Assembly: GCF_900110135.1 (NCBI RefSeq)
Contig: NZ_FOCO01000003.1
Location: 96,485-160,484, forward strand
DNA: 64,000 bases
Direction of reading: 5' to 3'
From: Pseudorhodobacter antarcticus
Lineage (GTDB): Bacteria > Pseudomonadota > Alphaproteobacteria > Rhodobacterales > Rhodobacteraceae
Shown: piece after piece, positions 48,018 through 55,584 of the stretch
Numbering within the stretch: the stretch's first letter is position 1
Layout of the letters: each line of letters starts with the position of its first letter
Program-made: the position numbers and the translations under genes
The notes under the pieces: generated by a model
Database searches by the model: none
Told to the model about the DNA's origin: nothing
What the model saw: the letters and a program-made list of their open reading frames with translations, nothing else

Positions 48018-49031
48018 ATGTCGCTTCCGCCAAAAAAAGCCACCTCTGTCAGCAAAGATACAGCGCCCAAACGCTTTGTGTTCCTGCTTTTGGACAAATT
48101 TACGATGCTGTCCTTTGCCAGCGCGATTGAACCGCTGCGCATCGCCAACCGCGTGATCGGCGCGCCGGTCTACGCATGGGTGCTGGCGGGCGAAGGGGAC
48201 GGAATGGTGCAATGTTCCAACGGGGCCGCTTTCACCCTCGACATCGGGCTGTCGGAAATTGACCGCGACGATACGGTGCTGGTGTGCGGCGGCATCGACG
48301 TGCAAAAAGCCACGACCAAGGGCATCCTGAACTGGCTGCGGCGTGAGGCGCGGCGCGGTGTCGCCATTGGCGGTCTTTGCACCGGGGCTTATGCGCTGGC
48401 CAAGGCCGGGCTGCTAGACGGTAAAAAAGCCACCATCCACTGGGAAAACCAAGATGGGTTCCTAGAGGAGTTTGAGCAGGTCAAACTGACCCGGTCAATT
48501 TTCGTGATTGATGGCAACCGCATGTCCACGGCGGGCGGCACCGCGTCCTTGGATATGATGCTGAAAATCATCTCTGCCGATCATGGTGATGATGTCGCCA
48601 ACACGGTCGCGGACCAATTGATCTATTCCACCATTCGCACCGATCAGGACACGCAGCGCCTGTCCATCCCCACCCGCATCGGCGTGCGCCACCCCAAACT
48701 GTCCCAAGTTATCCAGATGATGGAACAAGCGATTGAAGAACCCATCAGCCCCGCCGATCTGGCCGAGGATGTGGGCATGTCCACCCGCCAGTTGGAACGC
48801 TTGTTCCGCCGCTACCTCAACCGCTCGCCCAAACGCTATTACATGGAATTGCGGCTGTCCAAAGCGCGCAACCTGTTGATGCAAACGGATATGTCGGTGA
48901 TCAACGTGGCGCTCGCTTGCGGGTTCGCCTCGCCATCGCATTTCTCCAAATGCTACCGTGCGCATTATTCCACCACACCTTACCGCGAACGCGGCACCCA
49001 AGGCGGGGTGCCGCTGCGTTTGTCTATCTAA
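48018..49031 (+). CDS. GlxA family AraC-type regulator, possibly GbdR-like
   Basis: A 337-residue regulator. The N-terminal DJ-1/PfpI-like domain (20-200) has FVFLLLDKFTMLSFASAIEP and the nucleophile-elbow-like GLCTGAYALAKAGLL. The C-terminal AraC DNA-binding domain (about 235-330) has STRQLERLFRRYLNRSPKRYY and VALACGFASPSHFSKCYR. This architecture is that of GbdR, which senses glycine betaine and dimethylglycine. A DMGDH-like gene 6.5 kb downstream is a candidate target. Other GlxA-type ligands are possible. Confidence 0.85.
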   Translation: MSLPPKKATSVSKDTAPKRFVFLLLDKFTMLSFASAIEPLRIANRVIGAPVYAWVLAGEGDGMVQCSNGAAFTLDIGLSEIDRDDTVLVCGGIDVQKATTKGILNWLRREARRGVAIGGLCTGAYALAKAGLLDGKKATIHWENQDGFLEEFEQVKLTRSIFVIDGNRMSTAGGTASLDMMLKIISADHGDDVANTVADQLIYSTIRTDQDTQRLSIPTRIGVRHPKLSQVIQMMEQAIEEPISPADLAEDVGMSTRQLERLFRRYLNRSPKRYYMELRLSKARNLLMQTDMSVINVALACGFASPSHFSKCYRAHYSTTPYRERGTQGGVPLRLSI

Positions 49032-49040
49032 GGCCCAAAA

Positions 49041-50147
49041 TCAAGGGGTAATGCGAAACGCGGCCCCTTCATAAGCCGATAAAAACCAGATCGACCCATC
49101 CGGCCCTTCCACAATATCGCGCACACGGGCAGTTTCCTCCGTTTCAATCCGCGCCTCCGCAAACCCCGCCGGGTTCAGGCGCGAAATATAATCGCTGTTC
49201 AAACTGCCCGTGAAAATATGCCCCTTCCACTGCGGCCACAGCGCCCCGGAATAGACCATCAACCCCGATGGCGCGATGGACGGGTCCCAGTAATGCAACG
49301 GCTGTTCCATCCCCGGTTTCGCCGTGCCTTCACCAATCCGCAGGCCCGAATATTCGCGCCCATAACTGATCACGGGCCACCCGTAATTGCGCCCCGCCTC
49401 TGGCATGTTCACCTCATCCCCGCCGCGCGCGCCGTGTTCCACGGTCACCAACCGCCCGGCCAAATCCAGCGCCGCCCCTTGAATATTGCGGTGGCCATAA
49501 CTGTACAGCCCCGCAAAGGCGCCCCGCCCCTCAAACGCAGGTTCCGTCAACGGCGCCCCATCGGCCGAGAATCGCAAGACCTTGCCTTCCGGCCCATCCA
49601 GCACTTGCGCCAAATCACCGTCGCCCCGGTCGCCTGTGGTCAAAAACACCGACCCATCGCGCGCCTCCACCAACCGTGACCCGAAATGCCGCCCGCCGCG
49701 CTGCGCCACGGGTTCCACCACCGCACGGAAATCCACCAACCGGGTCCCATCGCTGGACAAGGTGCCAAACCCTGCCGATGTGCCGGCCCCGCGCCCCACC
49801 GGGGCCGCAAACGACAGCCACACCCGGCGCGATGTCGCAAAATCACGCGGCACCATCACATCCAGCAACCCGCCCTGCCCGTCATCCGCCACCTTTGGCA
49901 CCCCAGACACCGCCACTGCCGCCGCCCCCAAGGCGGGCAGAAACAACAACCGCCCCGCGCGTTCGGTCATCAACACCCCGCCGCCCGGCACGGGCTCAAT
50001 CGCCCAAGGCTCCTCCAGCCCGGTGATGATCGGCGTGATCGTTTGCGCCTGCGCTTGCCCTAACGTCACCTGCGACAGCAACACAACCGCCAGCAGACCC
50101 GCCGCAAATCCCCGCATTTTTTCGTAAACCTTGGCCACATTCCGCAT
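49041..50147 (-). CDS. PQQ-dependent sugar dehydrogenase (aldose sugar dehydrogenase type)
   Basis: A 368-residue secreted six-blade beta-propeller. The signal peptide RGFAAGLLAVVLLSQVTLG precedes ITGLEEPWAIEPVPGGGVLM; then HFGSRLVEARDGSVFLTTGD, YSYGHRNIQGAALD (catalytic-region Arg/His) and HGARGGDEVNMPEAGRNYGW are the soluble glucose/sorbosone dehydrogenase blocks. It oxidises sugars in the periplasm if PQQ is available; no pqq genes are here. GGAGG ahead of ATG 50147 supports that start, with a Met at residue 11 as alternative. Confidence 0.87.
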   Translation of the reverse strand: MRNVAKVYEKMRGFAAGLLAVVLLSQVTLGQAQAQTITPIITGLEEPWAIEPVPGGGVLMTERAGRLLFLPALGAAAVAVSGVPKVADDGQGGLLDVMVPRDFATSRRVWLSFAAPVGRGAGTSAGFGTLSSDGTRLVDFRAVVEPVAQRGGRHFGSRLVEARDGSVFLTTGDRGDGDLAQVLDGPEGKVLRFSADGAPLTEPAFEGRGAFAGLYSYGHRNIQGAALDLAGRLVTVEHGARGGDEVNMPEAGRNYGWPVISYGREYSGLRIGEGTAKPGMEQPLHYWDPSIAPSGLMVYSGALWPQWKGHIFTGSLNSDYISRLNPAGFAEARIETEETARVRDIVEGPDGSIWFLSAYEGAAFRITP

Positions 50148-50223
50148 GGTTTCCCTCCTTTTCTTTTCATAACAAGGCGATTATTATGCGCCTCTGGACA
50201 TAAGTCTATCTAGGGAGCGAACA

Positions 50224-51408
50224 ATGAAAAAACTACTCTTGGCCACCGCAGCAACCGCACTTATGGCAGGCGGCGCTTTCGCCGAAGATGCCAAAATCGG
50301 TATCATTCTGGGCTTCACAGGCCCACTCGAATCCATCACCCCCGGCATGGCAGGCTCCGCAGAGCTGGCGATCAAAGAGGTCAGCGATTCGGGCAAATTC
50401 ATGGGCGGCGGCACTGTCACCGCTGTGCGCGCCGACAGCACTTGCGTTGACGCAACCGCAGCCGCCGCAGCCGCCGAACGCTTGATCACCGCCGAAGGCG
50501 TCAACGCCATCATGGGCGCAGATTGTTCCGGCGTTACTGGCTCCATCTTGCAAAACGTCGCCCGTCCAAACGGCATGGGCATGATCTCGCCTTCCGCGAC
50601 ATCCCCGGGCCTGTCGACCGCCGAAGATGACGGGCTGTTTTTCCGCACGGCCCCATCCGACGCGCGCCAAGGCGACGTGATCGCAGATATCTTGACCGAA
50701 CGTGGCGTGAAATCCATCGCGATTTCCTACACCAACAACGACTACGGCAAAGGGCTGTCTGACAGCATCGCAGCCGCTTTCACCGCCAAAGGCGGCACCA
50801 TCACCGCAAACACCGCGCATGAAGACGGCAAGGCCGATTATTCCGCCGAAGTCGCCACTTTGGCATCGGCTGGCGGCGAAGTGTTGGTTGTTGCAGGCTA
50901 CGTTGACCAAGGCGGCAAAGGTGTTATCCAAGCAGCCCTTGATACTGGCGCATTCAGCACCTTCTATCTGCCCGATGGTATGTTCGGTGCCAGCTTGATC
51001 GAGGCAATCGGCGCTGGCCTGAACGGCACCTACGGCACCGTGCCGGGCACCGACAGCGATGGCGCTGCCAAGTTTGCCGCATTGGCAACCGCAGCAGGGC
51101 TTGACCCAACATCCAGCTACACCGGCGAAAGCTATGACGCGGCAGCGCTGATGTTGTTGGCAATGGAAGCGGCTAAATCCACCAATTCCAAGGATTGGAC
51201 CGCCAAAGTCATGGACGTGGCAAACGCACCGGGCGAACAGATTTTCCCGGGTGAACTGGCCAAGGCGCTGGAACTGATCGCAGCAGGCACCGACATCGAC
51301 TATGTCGGCGCAACGGCTGTTGAAATGATCGGCAACGGCGAATCCGGCGGCAGCTTCCGCGAATACACCATCATCGATGGGGCTGTGGCGACCGACGGTT
51401 TCCGTTGA
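50224..51408 (+). CDS. ABC transporter substrate-binding protein (LivJ/LivK type)
   Basis: A 394-residue periplasmic protein. The signal peptide KKLLLATAATALMAGGAFA ends near residue 20. The mature part is a type I fold: KIGIILGFTGPLESITPGMA, SATSPGLS, and ISYTNNDYGKGLSDSIA. First gene of a complete branched-chain-type importer. The ligand is unknown: the downstream DMGDH-like gene hints at a methylated amine or amino acid. A hairpin after its stop may reduce read-through into the rest. Confidence 0.9.
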   Translation: MKKLLLATAATALMAGGAFAEDAKIGIILGFTGPLESITPGMAGSAELAIKEVSDSGKFMGGGTVTAVRADSTCVDATAAAAAAERLITAEGVNAIMGADCSGVTGSILQNVARPNGMGMISPSATSPGLSTAEDDGLFFRTAPSDARQGDVIADILTERGVKSIAISYTNNDYGKGLSDSIAAAFTAKGGTITANTAHEDGKADYSAEVATLASAGGEVLVVAGYVDQGGKGVIQAALDTGAFSTFYLPDGMFGASLIEAIGAGLNGTYGTVPGTDSDGAAKFAALATAAGLDPTSSYTGESYDAAALMLLAMEAAKSTNSKDWTAKVMDVANAPGEQIFPGELAKALELIAAGTDIDYVGATAVEMIGNGESGGSFREYTIIDGAVATDGFR

Positions 51409-51430
51409 TCTTGACCTAAATCACACGACC

Positions 51431-51467
51431 AACGGCCCGGAGGGTTCACCCCCTTCGGGCCGTTTCA
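51431..51467 (+). terminator. Terminator or attenuator between the binding protein and ATPase genes
   Basis: AACGGCCCG (51431-51439) pairs with CGGGCCGTT (51456-51464), with an inner AGGG/CCCT extension and a short T run. Placement between the substrate-binding gene and the ATPase gene would favour more binding protein than transporter. Confidence 0.72.
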
Positions 51468-51527
51468 ATGGCAAAGCGGCGATACGACCGCAGGCCAAAC
51501 TGAACGACCGGGGGGGAACACAGCACC

Positions 51528-52310
51528 ATGATCAGCGTCCAAAATCTGCACAAGAAATTCGGGGCCTTCCGCGCAGTCGATGGCGCCTCGCTTGAAATTA
51601 AAACCGGCTCCATCACCGGGCTGATTGGCCCGAATGGCGCAGGCAAAACCACATTGTTCAACGTCATCGCCGGGCGTCTGCCCCCCACATCGGGGCGCGT
51701 TAAGATGGATGGTCGCGATATCACCGGCCTGCCCCCGCATGAATTGTTTCACAAAGGCCTGTTGCGCACGTTCCAAATCGCGCATGAATTCGGTTCCATG
51801 ACGGTGCGCGAAAACCTGATGATGGTGCCCGAAAATCAATCGGGCGAAACGCTGTGGAACACTTGGTTCAAACGCGGCAAAATCGCCGATGAAGAACGCC
51901 GCATCCGCAACAAAGCCGATGAAGTGCTGGAATTTCTGACCATCAGCCATTTGGCCGATCAAAAAGCCGCCAACATCTCTGGCGGGCAGAAAAAACTGCT
52001 GGAACTGGGCCGCACCATGATGGTGGACGCCAAAATCGTGTTTCTGGACGAGGTGGGCGCAGGCGTGAACCGCACCCTGCTGAACACCATCGGCGACGCG
52101 ATCATCCGCCTGAACAAAGAGCGCGGGTATACGTTTTGCGTGATCGAACATGACATGGATTTCATCGCCCGCCTGTGCGGCCCGGTGATTTGCATTGCCG
52201 AAGGCAAAGTGTTGGCCCAAGGCACGGTCGAAGAGGTCAAAAACGACGATCGTGTGATTGAGGCCTATCTGGGCACCGGATTGAAAAATAAGGTCAAAGC
52301 CAATGCGTGA
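51528..52310 (+). CDS. LivG-type ABC transporter ATP-binding protein
   Basis: A 260-residue ATPase. Walker A GPNGAGKTT lies near 33-41; the signature ISGGQKKLLELGRTMM and Walker B IVFLDEVGAGVN follow. The RTFQIAHEFGSMTVREN segment is typical of LivG. Energises import together with the next ATPase. GGGGGGA precedes the start. Confidence 0.93.
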   Translation: MISVQNLHKKFGAFRAVDGASLEIKTGSITGLIGPNGAGKTTLFNVIAGRLPPTSGRVKMDGRDITGLPPHELFHKGLLRTFQIAHEFGSMTVRENLMMVPENQSGETLWNTWFKRGKIADEERRIRNKADEVLEFLTISHLADQKAANISGGQKKLLELGRTMMVDAKIVFLDEVGAGVNRTLLNTIGDAIIRLNKERGYTFCVIEHDMDFIARLCGPVICIAEGKVLAQGTVEEVKNDDRVIEAYLGTGLKNKVKANA

Positions 52311-52391
52311 CAGGGACACTTGGGGCAAATCCCGGATGGATATTTTTGAACAGAAAAAGAAAGGGTGCGGTTTCGCATCTTTGGGGGCGTG

Positions 52392-53102
52392 ATGGGGCAA
52401 CCGTTTTTGATCGGGGACCAAATGACCGGGGGGTACGGCGCGGCCGATATTTTGCACGGCTGCACGATTGCTGTCGAAAAGGGTGAAATCGCCGTGATCG
52501 TGGGTCCGAACGGGGCCGGAAAATCCACCGCGATGAAGGCGGTGTTTGGCATGCTGAAACTGCGCGGCGGTTCCGTGCGGCTGGACGGTGAGGATATCAC
52601 CACCCTTTCCCCGCAAGACCGCGTGGCCAAGGGGATGGGGTTTGTGCCACAAACCTCGAACATCTTTACCTCCATGACCGTACAGGAAAATCTGGAAATG
52701 GGCGCGTTTTTGCGCCGCGATAATATCAAGGACACGATGGCGCAGGTCTATGATCTATTCCCGATCCTGAAGGAAAAGCGCAACCAGCCCGCAGGCGAAT
52801 TGTCTGGCGGGCAGCGCCAGCAGGTCGCCGTGGGCCGCGCATTGATGACAAAGCCGAAGGTGCTTATGCTGGATGAACCGACCGCAGGCGTCAGCCCGAT
52901 CGTGATGGATGAGTTGTTTGACCGGATTATCGAAGTGGCGCGGTCGGGCATCTCCATTTTGATGGTGGAACAAAACGCCCGCCAAGCACTTGAGATCGCT
53001 GACAAAGGCTATGTGCTTGTGCAAGGGGCCAACCGTTTCACCGACACCGGCCGCGCGCTGATGGAAGACCCAGAGGTCCGCCGCAGCTTTTTGGGGGGTT
53101 GA
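52392..53102 (+). CDS. LivF-type ABC transporter ATP-binding protein
   Basis: A 236-residue ATPase. Walker A GPNGAGKST, Q-loop FVPQTSNIFTSMTVQENL, signature LSGGQRQQVAVGRALM and Walker B VLMLDEPTAGVSP are complete. ATG at 52392 is preferred because the conserved FLIGDQMTGGYGAADIL follows; a GTG at 52365 would add nine residues. The 80 bases upstream contain GGATATTTTTGAACAG, which resembles the tail of the dispersed repeat. Confidence 0.92.
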   Translation: MGQPFLIGDQMTGGYGAADILHGCTIAVEKGEIAVIVGPNGAGKSTAMKAVFGMLKLRGGSVRLDGEDITTLSPQDRVAKGMGFVPQTSNIFTSMTVQENLEMGAFLRRDNIKDTMAQVYDLFPILKEKRNQPAGELSGGQRQQVAVGRALMTKPKVLMLDEPTAGVSPIVMDELFDRIIEVARSGISILMVEQNARQALEIADKGYVLVQGANRFTDTGRALMEDPEVRRSFLGG

Positions 53103-53106
53103 GGCG

Positions 53107-54117
53107 ATGGATATTTTGAACGCGCTTGTCACCTTCCTGAACTTTGTCGTGGTGCCTGCCACCGCTTATGGCGCGCAACTTGCGCTTGGCGCTTTGGGGG
53201 CCACGCTGGTTTACGGCATCTTGCGGTTTTCCAACTTTGCCCAAGGCGACACCATGGCCTTTGGCACCATGATCACCATTTTGATGACATGGTGGCTGCA
53301 ATCGCTTGGCGTCAGTTTTGGCCCCCTGCCAACGGCCCTGTTGGCGCTGCCCGTGGGCATCGCTGTGACCGCGCTGTTTTTGCTGATGACCGACCGCGTG
53401 GTGTACCGGTTTTACCGCGCGCAACGGGCCGCGCCCACGATATTGGTTATCGTCTCGCTGGGCGTGATGTTCGTGATGAACGGCCTGACCCGCATCATCA
53501 TCGGCGCGGAGGAGCAAAACTTTGCCGATGGTGCGCGGTTTTTGATCACAGCGGGCGAATTCAAGACATGGTCCGGCCTAGATGAAGGCCTTGCCATTCG
53601 CGCCAGCCAAGCGATCACCGTGGTCACCGCCATCATCGTTGTGGCATGGTTGTTTTGGTTTTTGAACAAAACCCGCACCGGCAAATCCATGCGCGCGTTT
53701 TCGGATAACGAAGATTTGGCGCTGCTGTCGGGCATCAACCCCGATCATGTAGTGCGGATAACGTGGATCATCGTGGCAGCACTCGCGACCATTGCGGGCG
53801 TGCTGTACGGACTTGATAAATCCTTCAAACCCTTCACCTATTTCCAACTGCTGCTGCCTATTTTTGCCGCCGCTGTTGTGGGCGGCCTTGGCAACCCACT
53901 GGGGGCCATCGCGGGCGGCTTTGTTGTCGCCTATTCCGAGGTGCTGGTGACCTATGCGTGGAAAAAGGTGCTGGGATACTTGCTGCCCGCCGATCTGGCG
54001 CCTGACAGCCTCGTGCAACTTTTGTCCACCGATTACAAACTCGCCGTCAGTTTCATCATATTGATCATCGTGTTGCTGTTCATGCCCACGGGGCTTTTCA
54101 AGGGGAAATCGGGATGA
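53107..54117 (+). CDS. LivH-type ABC transporter permease
   Basis: A 336-residue permease with about eight to nine membrane segments. LRFSNFAQGDTMAFGTMITI and GLGNPLGAIAGGFVVAYSEVL are LivH signatures. It begins four bases after the livF stop and overlaps the next permease by ATGA. Confidence 0.93.
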   Translation: MDILNALVTFLNFVVVPATAYGAQLALGALGATLVYGILRFSNFAQGDTMAFGTMITILMTWWLQSLGVSFGPLPTALLALPVGIAVTALFLLMTDRVVYRFYRAQRAAPTILVIVSLGVMFVMNGLTRIIIGAEEQNFADGARFLITAGEFKTWSGLDEGLAIRASQAITVVTAIIVVAWLFWFLNKTRTGKSMRAFSDNEDLALLSGINPDHVVRITWIIVAALATIAGVLYGLDKSFKPFTYFQLLLPIFAAAVVGGLGNPLGAIAGGFVVAYSEVLVTYAWKKVLGYLLPADLAPDSLVQLLSTDYKLAVSFIILIIVLLFMPTGLFKGKSG

Positions 54118-55415
54118 ACACACGCAACCTGATCTTGTTCGCCCTGGTCGGCGTCCTTTATATCGCGACGGGCATGTTCCAAAGCTGGAACCTCGCGCTA
54201 AACATCCTCAACATCGGGCTTTTGTCCGCGATCATGGCGCTTGGCGTCAACATGCAATGGGGTTTTGCGGGCCTGTTCAACACTGGCATCATGGGGTTTG
54301 CGGCGCTTGGGGGGCTGGCGGTGGTGCTGGTGTCTGCGCCGCCCGAACCGGGGGGCTGGGCGATGGGCGGCTGGGGCATCCTGACCGGGCTTGCCTTTGG
54401 CGCGGCCGTTATCGCCTTTGCCACATGGCTGTACCGCCGCCTTGGCAAAGGGCCAGTGCGCACGCTTGTGCTGTTTGCCGTGCTTGGGGGCGGGTATTTC
54501 GCTTATCGCGCCATATTGGACCCGGCCACGGCGGCAGTCGAATCCTTTAACCCCGCCGTGGCCGGCAATATCGGCGGGCTTGGCCTGCCATCCTTGCTGG
54601 CATGGCCTTTGGGCGGCGTTATGGCGGCCATTGCCGCTTGGGCCATTGGCAAAATCGCGCTTGGCCTGCGGTCCGATTACCTTGCCATTGCGACACTGGG
54701 CATCGCCGAAATAATCATCGTGGTGATGAAAAGCGAGGATTGGTTGGCGCGCGGCGTGAAAAACATGATCGGCCTGCCCCGCCCTTGGCCCGTGCCCTAT
54801 GAGGTGGATTTACAGCAAACTCCCGCCTTTTTGGAGTGGGCCGCGAATTGGGGGTTTGACCCTGCCGCCGCCTCCAGCATCCTTGTGAAACTGGTTTATG
54901 CGCTGTTGTTCGGGACGATTTTGCTGGGGGTGATCTGGCTGTCGGAAAAAGCGCTGAACAGCCCTTGGGGCCGGATGATGCGGTCGATCCGCGACAATGA
55001 AGTCGCCGCCGAGGCGATGGGCAAAGACGTGACCCGCCGCCATTTGCAAGTGTTTGTCATCGGCTCTGCCGTGATCGGCTTTGCGGGCGCGATGATGACC
55101 TCCATGGACGGGCAGTTGACGCCGGGCACCTATAACCCGCTGCGGTTTACGTTCCTGATCTGGGTGATGGTGATTGTCGGCGGGTCTGGCAACAACTGGG
55201 GCGCGGTGCTGGGCGGGCTGTTGATTGGTTGGCTGTGGCTGATCGTGGAAAGCCTGGGGCCGGGGGTGATGCAGATGCTGACGCTGGGCCTTGGCGAGGG
55301 GCCATTGAAAGCGCATCTGATCGAGTCCGCGCCGCATATGCGCTTGCTGACGCTGGGGGTGATCTTGCTGTTGGTGCTGCGGTTCAGTCCGCGCGGGTTG
55401 ATCCCGGAAAAATAG
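54114..55415 (+). CDS. LivM-type ABC transporter permease
   Basis: A 433-residue permease, longer than the typical 320-360, with about ten membrane segments. LLSAIMALGVNMQWGFAGLF near the start and SDYLAIATLGIAEIIIVVMK and EAMGKDVTRRHLQVFVIGSA are LivM blocks. Much of the extra length lies at about residues 75-165. Pairs with LivH in the membrane. Confidence 0.92.
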   Translation: MNTRNLILFALVGVLYIATGMFQSWNLALNILNIGLLSAIMALGVNMQWGFAGLFNTGIMGFAALGGLAVVLVSAPPEPGGWAMGGWGILTGLAFGAAVIAFATWLYRRLGKGPVRTLVLFAVLGGGYFAYRAILDPATAAVESFNPAVAGNIGGLGLPSLLAWPLGGVMAAIAAWAIGKIALGLRSDYLAIATLGIAEIIIVVMKSEDWLARGVKNMIGLPRPWPVPYEVDLQQTPAFLEWAANWGFDPAAASSILVKLVYALLFGTILLGVIWLSEKALNSPWGRMMRSIRDNEVAAEAMGKDVTRRHLQVFVIGSAVIGFAGAMMTSMDGQLTPGTYNPLRFTFLIWVMVIVGGSGNNWGAVLGGLLIGWLWLIVESLGPGVMQMLTLGLGEGPLKAHLIESAPHMRLLTLGVILLLVLRFSPRGLIPEK

Positions 55416-55436
55416 GATTGCCCTGCGGGGCCCGCG

Positions 55437-55491
55437 CGGGGGGCTGCTTGCCCCCCGGACCCCCCAGAGGTATTTGGACCAACACGAAGCG
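55437..55491 (+). repeat. Hairpin-plus-tail intergenic repeat, copy 4
   Basis: GGGGGGC (55438-55444) pairs with GCCCCCC (55450-55456) around TGCTT. The tail AGGTATTTGGACCAACACGA (55468-55487) is the most divergent of the five. It lies just after the livM gene, in its orientation. Confidence 0.7.
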
Positions 55492-55584
55492 CACGATGCA
55501 GGTTGCGACATTTTTTGTCGCAAAACTGCATGACGTGTTTCGCCGTTTCCGGCCATCCTAGTGCAAATTGTTAGGGGAACTGCT

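Noticed and set aside
51412..51425. FNR-like TTGACCTAAATCAC
   Set aside because: One mismatch and an unhelpful place right after a stop codon inside an operon; kept only as a remark.
51465..52652. Long open frame on the minus strand across livG/livF
   Set aside because: Antisense to two intact ATPase genes.
55416..55584. Glycine riboswitch ahead of the DMGDH-like gene
   Set aside because: Only repeat copy 4 and a short leader are present; no glycine-aptamer pattern is visible.
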